Made by a program: the position numbers and the translations under genes. Below, piece by piece: positions 23,743 through 32,457 of a DNA stretch of 44,146 nucleotides. The stretch's first letter is position 1, and each line of letters starts with the position of its first letter. Origin of the DNA: an uncultured Acidobacteriia bacterium (GTDB lineage: Bacteria; Acidobacteriota; Terriglobia; Bryobacterales; Bryobacteraceae); assembly GCA_903909435.1 (NCBI GenBank), contig CAIVVT010000258.1, positions 1 through 44,146 on the forward strand, written 5' to 3'. Below the pieces are notes generated by a model, which saw only the letters and a list, made by a program, of their open reading frames with translations, ran no database searches and had not been told where the DNA came from.

Positions 23743-25020
23743 TTGCGCCAGTTCTTAAGCAATCAAGTACCAACTGCTCCGCCTCCACGAATAGCACTTT
23801 CCGGTGCGTTCCTGCTCGTCGCTTCCCTGGAGATTGCAAAAGTCAGCCCGCTGACCGCGCTGTGGGCGGCGCCCGCCATCCTGATGTCGGCGATCCTGAT
23901 TGCCTGGGCCGCCGAATCGGCACAATTCTTTGTCTCTCAGGGGATCGCGCTGGCTATGCTCGCCTGGCTGCAGACCATGCCAGAGTTCGCCGTCGAGGCG
24001 CTGCTCGCCTGGAAGCAGCAGACCCCGCTCCTGATGGCCAACCTGACCGGCGCGCTGCGCCTGCTAACCGGCTTGGGGTGGCCGCTGATCTACGCGACCG
24101 CCGCGTTCTTTCACCGGCGCAAGCACCGCCGCGCGCTGAAGGCAATCCAGCTTGAGGCCGAGCATTGCGTGGAGGTGGCGGGTCTGATGCTGCCACTGCT
24201 GTACATGCTCGGGATCTGGATCAAGGGTACATTGACGGTCTGGGACGCCGTGGTTCTGGTCCTGATCTATTGCGCGTATCTGTTCGTGCTCTCCAAAATA
24301 CCGCCGGTAGGAGTAGAAGGGATCGAGGATCTCGACCGGGTTCCGCGCTACGTCGTGAAGTCCTCTCCGAAGGTGCGCAATCTGCTGATCCTGCTCCTCT
24401 TTGCCGGTGGCGGCGGCTTGATCTACTACTCTGCGGAGCCGTTCCTGGGCAGTCTGCTGGCCGTCTCCGCCATGCTGGGCGTGCCGAGTTTCGTCTTCGT
24501 GCAGTGGGTTGCGCCCTTCGTCAGCGAGTTTCCCGAGAAGGTCTCTGCTTTTTATTGGGCCCGTACCATCGACGGCGCACCCATGGCGCTGATGAACATG
24601 GTCAGCTCGAACATCAACCAGTGGACGCTTCTGCCCGCGCTTCTGCCGATCATTTTCTCATTGAGTGCCGGGCACATCACCCCGATCCGGTTCGACTCCC
24701 AGCAGGAACTCGAACTGCTGATGACGATCGGCCAGTCGCTGATAGGCCTCATGTTTTTGATCAACATGCAGCTTGCCTGGTGGGAGGCCGCTGCGTTGTT
24801 TGGCCTCTGGTTTCTGCAGTTTGCCCTCTCGCCAATCCATCCGGGCCCGGGCTTGCTCGCCCAGTTCGCGGGCCATGTCCACTGGATCGTGACTTGCGGT
24901 TACTACCTATGGTTCGCCGTGGAAGTGGGGAGGACCATCGCCCACAAGCGGCGGCCGCTGGCGTTCGTTCTGTTCGCTCGGCTCTGGCGTCAGCGGATCA
25001 TGAACGGCAAAACAGCCTGA
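23743..25020 (+). CDS. Cation antiporter of the Na+/Ca2+ exchanger (CaCA) type, divergent
   Basis: A 425-residue inner-membrane protein with about ten helices. Two pseudo-repeats carry acidic helix motifs: LQTMPEFAVEALLAWKQQ with MANLTGALRLLTGLGWP in the first half, and VQWVAPFVSEFPEKVSAFYWA with ALMNMVSSNINQWTLLPALLP in the second. These resemble the alpha-repeats (PExxxS and GN-type) of CaCA exchangers. A soluble loop (VGVEGIEDLDRVPRY) joins the halves. Start is TTG at 23743, with GAGG six bases upstream; no earlier ATG fits. The ion is inferred from the family. It lies downstream of the folded leader at 23658-23730. Confidence 0.75.
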   Translation: MRQFLSNQVPTAPPPRIALSGAFLLVASLEIAKVSPLTALWAAPAILMSAILIAWAAESAQFFVSQGIALAMLAWLQTMPEFAVEALLAWKQQTPLLMANLTGALRLLTGLGWPLIYATAAFFHRRKHRRALKAIQLEAEHCVEVAGLMLPLLYMLGIWIKGTLTVWDAVVLVLIYCAYLFVLSKIPPVGVEGIEDLDRVPRYVVKSSPKVRNLLILLLFAGGGGLIYYSAEPFLGSLLAVSAMLGVPSFVFVQWVAPFVSEFPEKVSAFYWARTIDGAPMALMNMVSSNINQWTLLPALLPIIFSLSAGHITPIRFDSQQELELLMTIGQSLIGLMFLINMQLAWWEAAALFGLWFLQFALSPIHPGPGLLAQFAGHVHWIVTCGYYLWFAVEVGRTIAHKRRPLAFVLFARLWRQRIMNGKTA

Positions 25021-25122
25021 TGCTGCGGGGCGATCCGATACACTGAAGACGTTGCGAGGACAGGGCAGGGACGGGTTGAGAGTGTCGCAGGCTTGACCGG
25101 AAGCGCGACGCGGAAAGCCACG

Positions 25123-25662
25123 ATGAAACTTCAAATTCATGGCACGACAATCCTGGTGGTTCGCCGCGCCGGGAAAGTCGTGATCGCCGGCGACGGCCAG
25201 GTCACTCAGGGCAGCGAAGTCCTGAAAGCGGGCGCCAACAAGCTGAGGCTGCTGCACAAGGAGAAGATCCTGGCCGGATTCGCCGGCTCCACCGCCGACG
25301 CGTTCAGTCTCTTTTCCCGTTTCGAATCCAAACTGGAGCAATTCAACGGGAACCTCGCCAGAAGCGCGGTGGAAATGGCCAAGGACTGGCGGACAGACAA
25401 AGTCCTGCGCCATCTGGAAGCCCTCCTGCTGGTAGCCGACCTGAACAACACTTACATTCTGAGTGGTGAGGGCGACGTGATCGAGCCGGACGATGCGTGC
25501 GCGGCCATCGGCTCGGGCGGCGGATACGCCAAAGCAGCGGCCACGGCGCTGCTCGAAAGTACCAAGCTGAGCGCGCGCGAAATCGCGGAGCGGTCGATGA
25601 AGATTGCCGCCGACACCTGTATTTACACCAACCACAACATCGTCTATCAGGAACTGGGCTAG
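25123..25662 (+). CDS. hslV: ATP-dependent protease subunit HslV
   Basis: A 179-residue proteasome-like peptidase subunit that forms the core of the HslVU protease. MKLQIHG precedes [21 protein letters not shown]; removal of the seven-residue propeptide would expose the catalytic T8. Further family segments are [19 protein letters not shown] and [19 protein letters not shown] lies before the ATG at 25123; the longer TTG-started frame (25093) is not needed. hslU follows 3 bases downstream, the usual pair. Confidence 0.95.
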   Translation: MKLQIHGTTILVVRRAGKVVIAGDGQVTQGSEVLKAGANKLRLLHKEKILAGFAGSTADAFSLFSRFESKLEQFNGNLARSAVEMAKDWRTDKVLRHLEALLLVADLNNTYILSGEGDVIEPDDACAAIGSGGGYAKAAATALLESTKLSAREIAERSMKIAADTCIYTNHNIVYQELG

Positions 25663-25665
25663 GCC

Positions 25666-27024
25666 ATGGTGATCTATCTCCCGGGCGACTCCAATCGCGA
25701 CGAACCGATGCTCGATGAACTGACGCCGCGCCAGATTGTTGCGGAGTTGGACAAGTACGTTGTGGGTCAGGCCGACGCAAAACGGGCCATCGCCGTGGCG
25801 CTGCGCAATCGCATCCGCAGGCAGAAGCTCGAACCCGAGATGGCAGAAGAGGTTGTGCCAAAGAACATCCTCATGATCGGCCCGACGGGGGTTGGAAAGA
25901 CCGAGTTGGCGAGGCGGTTGGCCAAACTGGCGAACTCCCCTTTTCTCAAGGTCGAGGCCAGCAAGTTTACCGAGGTCGGCTACGTTGGCCGCGACGTCGA
26001 GTCGATGATTCGCGATCTGGTCGAGATCGCCATTGACATGGTCCGCGAGGAAAAGCTGGACGAGATTGCGGGTCGCGCCGAGGCGAGCGCCGAGGAGCGA
26101 CTGCTCGATATCCTGATGCCGCCCTCGCCCGAGCCGAACGAATCAGTGGAGCGCACCCGCGAGAAACTGCGGGAAAAACTCCGTGCCGGCCGTCTGGACG
26201 ACCGTCTCGTCGAGATCGACGTCAAGGACCGCGGCCCGTCCATGGAGATCTTCACGAACACGGGCAACGAAGAAGTGGACATGAACCTGCGCGAGTTCCT
26301 GCCCTCCCTCTTCGGTGGCCGGACCAAGAAACGCAAGATGCGGGTGTCGGAAGCATTCGATTACCTGGTGCAGGAAGAAGAGCAGCGCCTGATCGACGTG
26401 GACCAGGTCACCCGCATCGCCATCGAGCGTGTGGAGAAGAGCGGAATCCTGTTTCTGGACGAAGTGGACAAGATCGCCGGGCGCGAGGGAGGGCACGGCC
26501 CGGACGTGAGCCGCGAGGGCGTTCAGCGCGATATTCTGCCGATTGTCGAAGGCACGACCGTGAACACGCGCTACGGTTTCGTACGCACCGACCATATCCT
26601 GTTCATCGCCGCCGGGGCGTTCCACGTCTCCAAGCCCTCGGACATGATCCCAGAGTTGCAGGGGCGCTTCCCGATCCGAGTTGAGCTGAAGTCGCTCACC
26701 GAGGCCGACTTCGTCCGCATTCTGACCGAACCCAAGAACGCCCTGATCAAGCAGTATGTGGCCCTGCTCGAGACCGAGGGCATTCAACTAAAGTTCACTC
26801 CCGAAGCCGTCCAGGAAGTCGCGCGCATGGCCTCCGAGGTGAACACCGCCACCGAGGACATCGGGGCGCGTCGGCTACACACAATCCTCGAAAAAGTGCT
26901 CGAAGAACTGAGCTTCGAAGGTCCCGAATTGAAGAAGAAGAAGGTCTCGATCGATGCCGCGTACGTGCGCAAGCAACTCGCCGACATCGTGAAGGACCAG
27001 GACCTCAGCCGCTACATCTTGTGA
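25666..27024 (+). CDS. hslU: ATP-dependent protease ATPase subunit HslU
   Basis: A 452-residue AAA+ unfoldase for HslV. Walker A is GPTGVGKT (72-79), Walker B is ILFLDEVDK with D265/E266, and sensor-2 lies in the [10 protein letters not shown] segment. The I-domain (about residues 115-225) and the C-terminal docking tail DLSRYIL are present. ATG at 25666 sits 3 bases after the hslV stop; the internal ATG at 25708 ([14 protein letters not shown]) matches the common family start and is a possible alternative. Confidence 0.95.
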   Translation: MVIYLPGDSNRDEPMLDELTPRQIVAELDKYVVGQADAKRAIAVALRNRIRRQKLEPEMAEEVVPKNILMIGPTGVGKTELARRLAKLANSPFLKVEASKFTEVGYVGRDVESMIRDLVEIAIDMVREEKLDEIAGRAEASAEERLLDILMPPSPEPNESVERTREKLREKLRAGRLDDRLVEIDVKDRGPSMEIFTNTGNEEVDMNLREFLPSLFGGRTKKRKMRVSEAFDYLVQEEEQRLIDVDQVTRIAIERVEKSGILFLDEVDKIAGREGGHGPDVSREGVQRDILPIVEGTTVNTRYGFVRTDHILFIAAGAFHVSKPSDMIPELQGRFPIRVELKSLTEADFVRILTEPKNALIKQYVALLETEGIQLKFTPEAVQEVARMASEVNTATEDIGARRLHTILEKVLEELSFEGPELKKKKVSIDAAYVRKQLADIVKDQDLSRYIL

Positions 27025-28001
27025 TGCGTACGTTTATTGGCGCGTTATGCCTGGCCGCGGCGACCGGATGCGGCTACGTCGGGGCTCCGCTGCCTCCGGC
27101 GTTGAATATCCCGCAGCGCGTGGATGTCATCAACGCCTCCCAGCAGTCAGGGGAACTCGTCGTCGGATTCCTCATTACTGGCAAGACCACGGACGGTCTG
27201 GTGCTCAGCCGCCTGCGGTCCATCGACCTGCGGGCCGGTCCAGCGGCGGTTTCGATGGAAAAGTGGGCGCTAGGGGCGAAGCAAATCCCCGTTGACCCAC
27301 CGAAGATCGACGGCCATGAATTGCGGTTGCCCATCGCCGGATGGGAGAACCAGGACATCGTCGTAGCCGTGCGCGCGGTCGGTCCGACAGGCCACGCAGG
27401 CGCCTGGAGTGAACCGCTTACCATCCATGTCGTTGTCGTCCCGGGCGCGCCGGTGATCTCCGCCGCTACGGGACCGGATGGAGTCACACTGAGCTGGGCT
27501 CGCGGGAACACCCCGGCGGGGACGAAGTGGCGGGTTTTCCGAAAGAAGAAGGATGACGCGAAGGCTGCGGCGATCGCCGAAGCGGCGGAATCGCAGTGGC
27601 TAGACCCGGTTACCGATGAGAACGCCGAGTTTGTCTACCAGGTGCAGACCCTGGTCCCCGCAGGCACCCGATTCGCCGAAAGCGAGAGATCCCGCGAAGT
27701 TTCCGTCGTCTACAAAGATGTCTTCCCACCTGCCTCTCCCGTGCGGCTCACGACCATCGCCGGGGTCGCGAGCATTGAGTTGACCTGGGAGCCGAATCAC
27801 GAACCGGATCTGCGCGGGTACCAGGTGTACCGAACGGAAGCCGCGGGCGCTCTGGCTAAGCTAGGTGAGGTGACCGGCGAAGTGAGTTACAGCGACAAGG
27901 CAGTCGAGCGCGGCAAGCGTTACCGGTACGCCGTCTCGGCCGTGGACAGGCTGGGCAACGAGAGCAAGCTCAGCGCGCCGGTGGAAGTCAGCACTCCGTA
28001 G
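27024..28001 (+). CDS. Lipoprotein with fibronectin type III domains
   Basis: A 325-residue predicted lipoprotein. The signal [16 protein letters not shown] ends in a lipobox-like AATGC, so acylation at Cys16 is likely. After an N-terminal region, two FN3-like beta domains follow (PGAPVISAATGPDGVTLSW and FPPASPVRLTTIAGVASIELTWEPN with YQVYRTEAAGALAKLGE and YRYAVSAVDRLGNES). The start overlaps the hslU stop (TGATG), so it is probably translationally coupled to hslU. Such proteins are structural or binding components of the envelope; the partner is unknown. Confidence 0.8.
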   Translation: MRTFIGALCLAAATGCGYVGAPLPPALNIPQRVDVINASQQSGELVVGFLITGKTTDGLVLSRLRSIDLRAGPAAVSMEKWALGAKQIPVDPPKIDGHELRLPIAGWENQDIVVAVRAVGPTGHAGAWSEPLTIHVVVVPGAPVISAATGPDGVTLSWARGNTPAGTKWRVFRKKKDDAKAAAIAEAAESQWLDPVTDENAEFVYQVQTLVPAGTRFAESERSREVSVVYKDVFPPASPVRLTTIAGVASIELTWEPNHEPDLRGYQVYRTEAAGALAKLGEVTGEVSYSDKAVERGKRYRYAVSAVDRLGNESKLSAPVEVSTP

Positions 28002-28055
28002 TGGGGCGGCGTTCCGGCGCGGCCTCACACAGGTCAGTTCGAGAGGTAAACGCCC

Positions 28056-28826
28056 ATGACCCGATACGTCCGATTCACAGTGAACCCGCTGGTTCCGATT
28101 TCCGCGTCTGACGCTGACCCGCGCGTGATTAAAGGTGTTACGGACGGCGAATCTGTGCGCGGCGCCGATGGCAGCGAGCACCCGCTGAATCGCGTGCGGC
28201 TGCTGCCTGCCGTATCGCCGTCCAAGATCGTCTGCGTCGGGCGCAACTATGCGGAGCACGCCAAGGAACTGGGCAACGAGGTCCCGCAAGAGCCGCTGAT
28301 CTTCCTCAAACCGCCGTCGTCGTTGAATGCTCACGGTGCGCCCGTGATCTACCCCGAGCTATCCCAGCGCGTCGATTTTGAGGGTGAACTGGGCGTCGTG
28401 ATCGGGCGCAGGGCGCGCAAGATCCCGGCGCGGGACTACGCCAAGTACGTCGCTGGATACACCATCGTCAATGACGTCACCGCCCGTGATCTGCAGAAAA
28501 AAGACGGCCAGTGGACGCGTGGCAAGGGTTTCGACACGTTCTGCCCGGTGGGTCCGTGGTGGGTTCCCAAAGAGGAAGTCGATTTCGATTCCCTACGCGT
28601 AATCACGCGGGTGAATGGGGAGGTGCGACAGGACGCTCCCGTAACTCAGATGCTTTTTAGCGTCGGCGCCGTCATGGAGTTCATCTCACAATTCATGACG
28701 CTTGAACCGGGGGATCTGATCGCGACCGGCACCCCGCCCGGCGTTGGCCCCGTGAATCCCGGCGATTGCGTCCAAGTCGAAATCCCAGGCTTGGGAATCC
28801 TCGAAAACCCGATAGAACGCGGATAG
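28056..28826 (+). CDS. Fumarylacetoacetate hydrolase family protein
   Basis: A 256-residue metal-dependent hydrolase or isomerase of the FAH fold. The metal ligands are in [11 protein letters not shown] (E109, E111), with the family segments [35 protein letters not shown] and [12 protein letters not shown]. Family members act on 2-hydroxy-dienoates or acylpyruvates in aromatic and sugar acid catabolism, or decarboxylate oxaloacetate. The specific substrate is not clear. GAGAGG precedes the ATG. Confidence 0.9.
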   Translation: MTRYVRFTVNPLVPISASDADPRVIKGVTDGESVRGADGSEHPLNRVRLLPAVSPSKIVCVGRNYAEHAKELGNEVPQEPLIFLKPPSSLNAHGAPVIYPELSQRVDFEGELGVVIGRRARKIPARDYAKYVAGYTIVNDVTARDLQKKDGQWTRGKGFDTFCPVGPWWVPKEEVDFDSLRVITRVNGEVRQDAPVTQMLFSVGAVMEFISQFMTLEPGDLIATGTPPGVGPVNPGDCVQVEIPGLGILENPIERG

Positions 28827-28871
28827 GCCGGTGGCTCCTTCGCCCCGGCTCGTTTACCTTGGAGAAACCCG

Positions 28872-29534
28872 ATGAAATTCTTTCTGGACACTGCGAACCT
28901 GGATGAACTGAAGAAGGGCGCGGCATGGGGCATCGTCGATGGCGTGACCACCAACCCGTCGCTGATCGCCAAAGAAGGCAATCCGATCGAGGAGCAGGTT
29001 CGTAAGATCTGCGACATCGTGGACGGACCCGTCAGCGCCGAAGTGGTTGCGACCGACTTTGAGGGGATGGTGAAGCAGGCGCACGAGTTGCACGCGGTTC
29101 ACCCTAACATCGTCGTCAAGGTGCCCTTGACTCGTGATGGTATAAAAACCTGCGCGACGCTTAGCAAGACGGGCATTCGCTTCAACGTGACCCTGTGCTT
29201 CAGCGCCTCGCAAGCGTTGCTGGCCGCCAAGGCGGGAGCCACTTTCGTCAGTCCGTTCGTTGGCCGACTCGACGATCTCGGCGAAGAGGGCATGGCCCTG
29301 ATTCGCTCGATTTGCGGGATTTACAAGAACTACGGCTTTAAGACTGAGGTTCTCGCGGCGTCGCTGCGTTCTCCGCTGCACGTCGTACAGGCGGCTCAGG
29401 CCGGCGCGCACATCGGCACACTGCCATTCAAAGTGCTGGATTCGCTGTTCAATCACCCGCTCACCGACCGGGGCCTGGAGCAATTTCTCAAGGATTACAA
29501 CAAAGTCTTTCAGGAGACGGGCGCTCCACGTTGA
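28872..29534 (+). CDS. Transaldolase / fructose-6-phosphate aldolase
   Basis: A 220-residue class I aldolase of the short FSA/TalC type. The Schiff-base lysine is K83 in [61 protein letters not shown] and [11 protein letters not shown] are all typical. It acts on sugar phosphates in the cytoplasm (pentose phosphate pathway or dihydroxyacetone transfer). Transaldolase versus F6P aldolase activity cannot be settled by eye. GGAGAA lies before the ATG. Confidence 0.9.
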   Translation: MKFFLDTANLDELKKGAAWGIVDGVTTNPSLIAKEGNPIEEQVRKICDIVDGPVSAEVVATDFEGMVKQAHELHAVHPNIVVKVPLTRDGIKTCATLSKTGIRFNVTLCFSASQALLAAKAGATFVSPFVGRLDDLGEEGMALIRSICGIYKNYGFKTEVLAASLRSPLHVVQAAQAGAHIGTLPFKVLDSLFNHPLTDRGLEQFLKDYNKVFQETGAPR

Positions 29535-29546
29535 AATAATAGAAAT

Positions 29547-29984
29547 ATGGTCTTTGTACTGATGCTGCGGGCGCATCCGGGCGCCGCAGCGGCAGCGGGG
29601 ACGGCGCTTGCCGCCCTCATCGGATTGATCGTCTGGCTCGTCGTGAGGCACCGTCCCACGCCCGAGGAGATCGAGCAGCGTCGCAGGCTCATGGTCTGCC
29701 GCGAGGGACGGACTATCGAGGGCGAGATAACCGACGCGGATGCGGAGCGTCTGTACTACACTTACTCCGTGCGCGGTGTTGAGTACGCCGCAGCCCAGGA
29801 AGTCGCCGCCCTGTTGGTGTTCCTGCCTTGTGAAGCTTGCCGGGTTGTAGGCGAGGTCAGCGTCCGGTACCTGCGGAAGAACCCTGCGAACTCGATTGTT
29901 GTGTGCGAGGAATGGTCGGGGTTGCCCGCGTGTCACTATGTCCCCGAGTCAGAGGAGTCCACGAAAAATGAACCTGCGTACTAA
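29547..29984 (+). CDS. Small membrane protein, unknown function
   Basis: A 145-residue protein with one N-terminal transmembrane helix (AAGTALAALIGLIVWLVV) and a soluble part containing RLYYTYSVRGVEYAAAQEV and VSVRYLRKNPANSIVVCEE, similar in feel to DUF3592-type proteins. Twelve bases separate it from the aldolase stop, and its 3' end overlaps the next gene's start by 17 bases. I do not recognise a named family. Confidence 0.65.
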   Translation: MVFVLMLRAHPGAAAAAGTALAALIGLIVWLVVRHRPTPEEIEQRRRLMVCREGRTIEGEITDADAERLYYTYSVRGVEYAAAQEVAALLVFLPCEACRVVGEVSVRYLRKNPANSIVVCEEWSGLPACHYVPESEESTKNEPAY

Positions 29985-30426
29985 TTTGGGACTGAGGGCC
30001 GCAGCCGTCCTGGGCTTGGTCCTCATTGCCGCCGGCGCGGCAGCCGGCTATGCCGCAAACAAGTTCGGCAAGCCGAAATCCGTGATCCACGTGGTGACCC
30101 TCTACTACAAAGACGGCACGACCGAGGAGCAGAAGAAGGTTGTGGCTGCCGCCCTCGAGAGGATGGCGGCTGACTTGCCCGGCGTGAGGAACGTGTGGTT
30201 GAAGAGCACTAAAGTGCAGGGCGCGTATATGGAGAAGGTCACCGAGAACAAGGAACGGCCCGCCGACGTGACCTATAAGGCGCACCCATTCACGGACGCA
30301 TTTGTGATTGAATTCGAAGATCAGGCCGCGTTCGAAAAATATGCCGATCACCCTGCTCATAAGGCATTCGAAGAGGTCTACATTCCCGTTCGTGGCAGGA
30401 GCAGCACGCACGATATTACGAACTAA
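29968..30426 (+). CDS. Membrane-anchored or secreted Dabb (stress-responsive A/B barrel) protein
   Basis: A 152-residue protein. The N-terminal hydrophobic segment AAAVLGLVLIAAGAAAGYAA is a signal anchor, followed by a dimeric alpha/beta-barrel Dabb domain: VIHVVTLYYKDGTTEEQKK, AAALERMAADLPGVRNVWL, and DAFVIEFEDQAAFEKYADHP with AFEEVYIPVRG. GGAG lies before ATG 29968; longer frames upstream are not supported. Catalytic function is not known for most Dabb proteins. Confidence 0.8.
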   Translation: MNLRTNLGLRAAAVLGLVLIAAGAAAGYAANKFGKPKSVIHVVTLYYKDGTTEEQKKVVAAALERMAADLPGVRNVWLKSTKVQGAYMEKVTENKERPADVTYKAHPFTDAFVIEFEDQAAFEKYADHPAHKAFEEVYIPVRGRSSTHDITN

Positions 30427-30444
30427 CGCGGGGCCGCGCCGATT

Positions 30445-32436
30445 TTGAAGAGATTTTGCCTCTTGCTTGGCTTGGTGGGGGTCGTCGCTCAGGCGCAGGA
30501 CCCCCTCAGTCTCCGAGGGGACTTTCTCGTTCCAGCCGAAGCCCAACTGTGGCACCAGGCGCAGGCGCATTGGGCCAGTCGCCGGTTGGCCGTGGCCGCG
30601 CTCAATTCTCCCGACAGTATCCGCAAGCGTGGGGATGCCTTTCGCGCCTGGCTAACCGGTTCGATTGGCGGTTGGCCTGACAAAACCCCACTTCGTCCTA
30701 AGATTACAGGCGTGCTGAACCGGGACGGGTACCGGATTGAAAAGCTGATATTCGAGAGCCGCCCCGGATTTCGAGTCACGGCGAATTTGTATATTCCGTC
30801 CGGTCCCGGACCGTTCCCGGCCGTGCTCGGCGCCGCAGGGCACAGCGACACAGGTAAGGCCGATCCGGTTTACCAGCACGTCTGGGTATCGCTGGCCCGA
30901 CGCGGAATCGCGGTTCTGGCCTACGACCCGTCAGGCCAAGGCGAGCGCCTGGATTACTTGAACTCCTCTACTCACACTTCCGCGGTGGGGGTGGGTACTC
31001 CGGAACACACCGCCGAGGGGACGCAGTGCCTGCTCGCGAATTCGTCCCTCGTCGCGTACGAGATCTGGGACGGCATCCGGGCTGTGGACTATCTGCTCAC
31101 GCGGAAAGAGGTGGATGGACGCCGCATCGGCGTGGCGGGCAATTCGGGCGGTGGCACGCAAGCCGCGTACCTGATGGCCATGGAGCCCCGGCTCAGCGTG
31201 GGCGTGATTTCGTGCTTCATGACCACAGGCGAGCGGCTGTGGAAGAGCCCGGGGCCGCAGGACGCCGAGCAGAATTTCCCGGGCTTCGTCGCCGCAGGTT
31301 GGGATCTGGGCGATTTTCTAATTGCCGCCGCGCCTCGGCCCGTGCTGATCACCACCGCGATACGCGACTTCTTCCCGATTGCCGGGGCTCGTGCCGTGGC
31401 CGAAGAGCAGCGCCGGATCTACCGTGTTCTCGGTCGTCCGGAGAACGCCGGCTACTTCGAGTTCGACGACACGCATGGCTGGTCGCAACCCCGGCGCGAA
31501 GCCGCCTACCGCTGGCTGGAACGGCACTTCGGCCTGCCCGCGACAAGTGCGGCTGAAAGACCGGTCAACCCCGAGCCGGCAGCCACCCTGGCCGTAACGC
31601 CGACCGGCCAACTCGGCGATTCGTTGGGCGGCGAAACCGTTCGCTCGCTGAACCGCCGGCGTGCCGAGGAACTGTCTTCACGCCGCAAGGCGCTGCGTAC
31701 CCATGAGGCCGAAGAACTCCGTGCGATCATCGGCCAGAGCATCGCCTTTAGTCTGGGCACAGTGTCGCGCGCGCCGTCCTGGCGCAGCGTTTCGAGCATC
31801 CGCAGCCAGGATTGGCAGGGCGAGAAACTGCTGATCGAAAGTGAACCTGGGATCGACTTGCCTGCGCTGCTGCTGATGTCCCCCACGGTTAAGCCCCGCG
31901 GCGTATCGCTGATCGTCCACGAAAATGGCAAGAGCGCCGCGCTGCCGGCCGCAATCAACGCGATCCGCGCGGGCCGCGCCGCCCTTTGCCTGGATATCCG
32001 TGGGACCGGACAACTCTCGGCCCAACGTTCAAAAACGGATGCTGTCGGCGAGTATCAGTTTGCCTGGAGAGCCCTGCTGCTAGGCCGAACCATGGTTGGG
32101 ATGCAGACTCTGGACATCATCCAGGCCGTCGCGGCGATCAAGAGACACCCGGGTTTCGAGAACCTGCCCGTCGAATTGTATGCGGTTGGGAAGACCGGCG
32201 TGGCCGCCCAACTTGCAGGCGCGCTCGCTCCGCGCTTCTCATCTGTGTCGGTGGAAGGTTCCATCGGATCCTGGCTCGAGTTCGCCATGGCGCAGCGGCA
32301 CGCCAATCTGTTTCCGCTGGTGGTGCCCGGCGTGCTGGATGACTTCGACTTGCCGGACCTCCTGCGGCTCTACCGCCCGGGCGTTTTGCGCGTGATGCGG
32401 CCAATTCATCCGGACGGTTCCGCGTCCGGGCACTGA
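30445..32436 (+). CDS. Secreted two-domain alpha/beta-hydrolase, second domain degenerate
   Basis: A 663-residue protein. It starts at TTG 30445 with a signal (MKRFCLLLGLVGVVAQAQ). The first hydrolase domain (about 80-370) has the nucleophile Ser in GNSGGGTQAAYL, an Asp in AIRDFFPIAGA and a His in FDDTHGWSQP, so it looks active, near the acetyl-xylan esterase type. The second domain (about 440-650) repeats the fold but has GKTG in place of the GxSxG nucleophile elbow, so it is probably inactive. Substrate unknown; likely an ester or peptide. The gene lies 21 bases before the M14 peptidase. Confidence 0.75.
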   Translation: MKRFCLLLGLVGVVAQAQDPLSLRGDFLVPAEAQLWHQAQAHWASRRLAVAALNSPDSIRKRGDAFRAWLTGSIGGWPDKTPLRPKITGVLNRDGYRIEKLIFESRPGFRVTANLYIPSGPGPFPAVLGAAGHSDTGKADPVYQHVWVSLARRGIAVLAYDPSGQGERLDYLNSSTHTSAVGVGTPEHTAEGTQCLLANSSLVAYEIWDGIRAVDYLLTRKEVDGRRIGVAGNSGGGTQAAYLMAMEPRLSVGVISCFMTTGERLWKSPGPQDAEQNFPGFVAAGWDLGDFLIAAAPRPVLITTAIRDFFPIAGARAVAEEQRRIYRVLGRPENAGYFEFDDTHGWSQPRREAAYRWLERHFGLPATSAAERPVNPEPAATLAVTPTGQLGDSLGGETVRSLNRRRAEELSSRRKALRTHEAEELRAIIGQSIAFSLGTVSRAPSWRSVSSIRSQDWQGEKLLIESEPGIDLPALLLMSPTVKPRGVSLIVHENGKSAALPAAINAIRAGRAALCLDIRGTGQLSAQRSKTDAVGEYQFAWRALLLGRTMVGMQTLDIIQAVAAIKRHPGFENLPVELYAVGKTGVAAQLAGALAPRFSSVSVEGSIGSWLEFAMAQRHANLFPLVVPGVLDDFDLPDLLRLYRPGVLRVMRPIHPDGSASGH

Positions 32437-32457
32437 GCCCGTTATTCTAGAACAATC

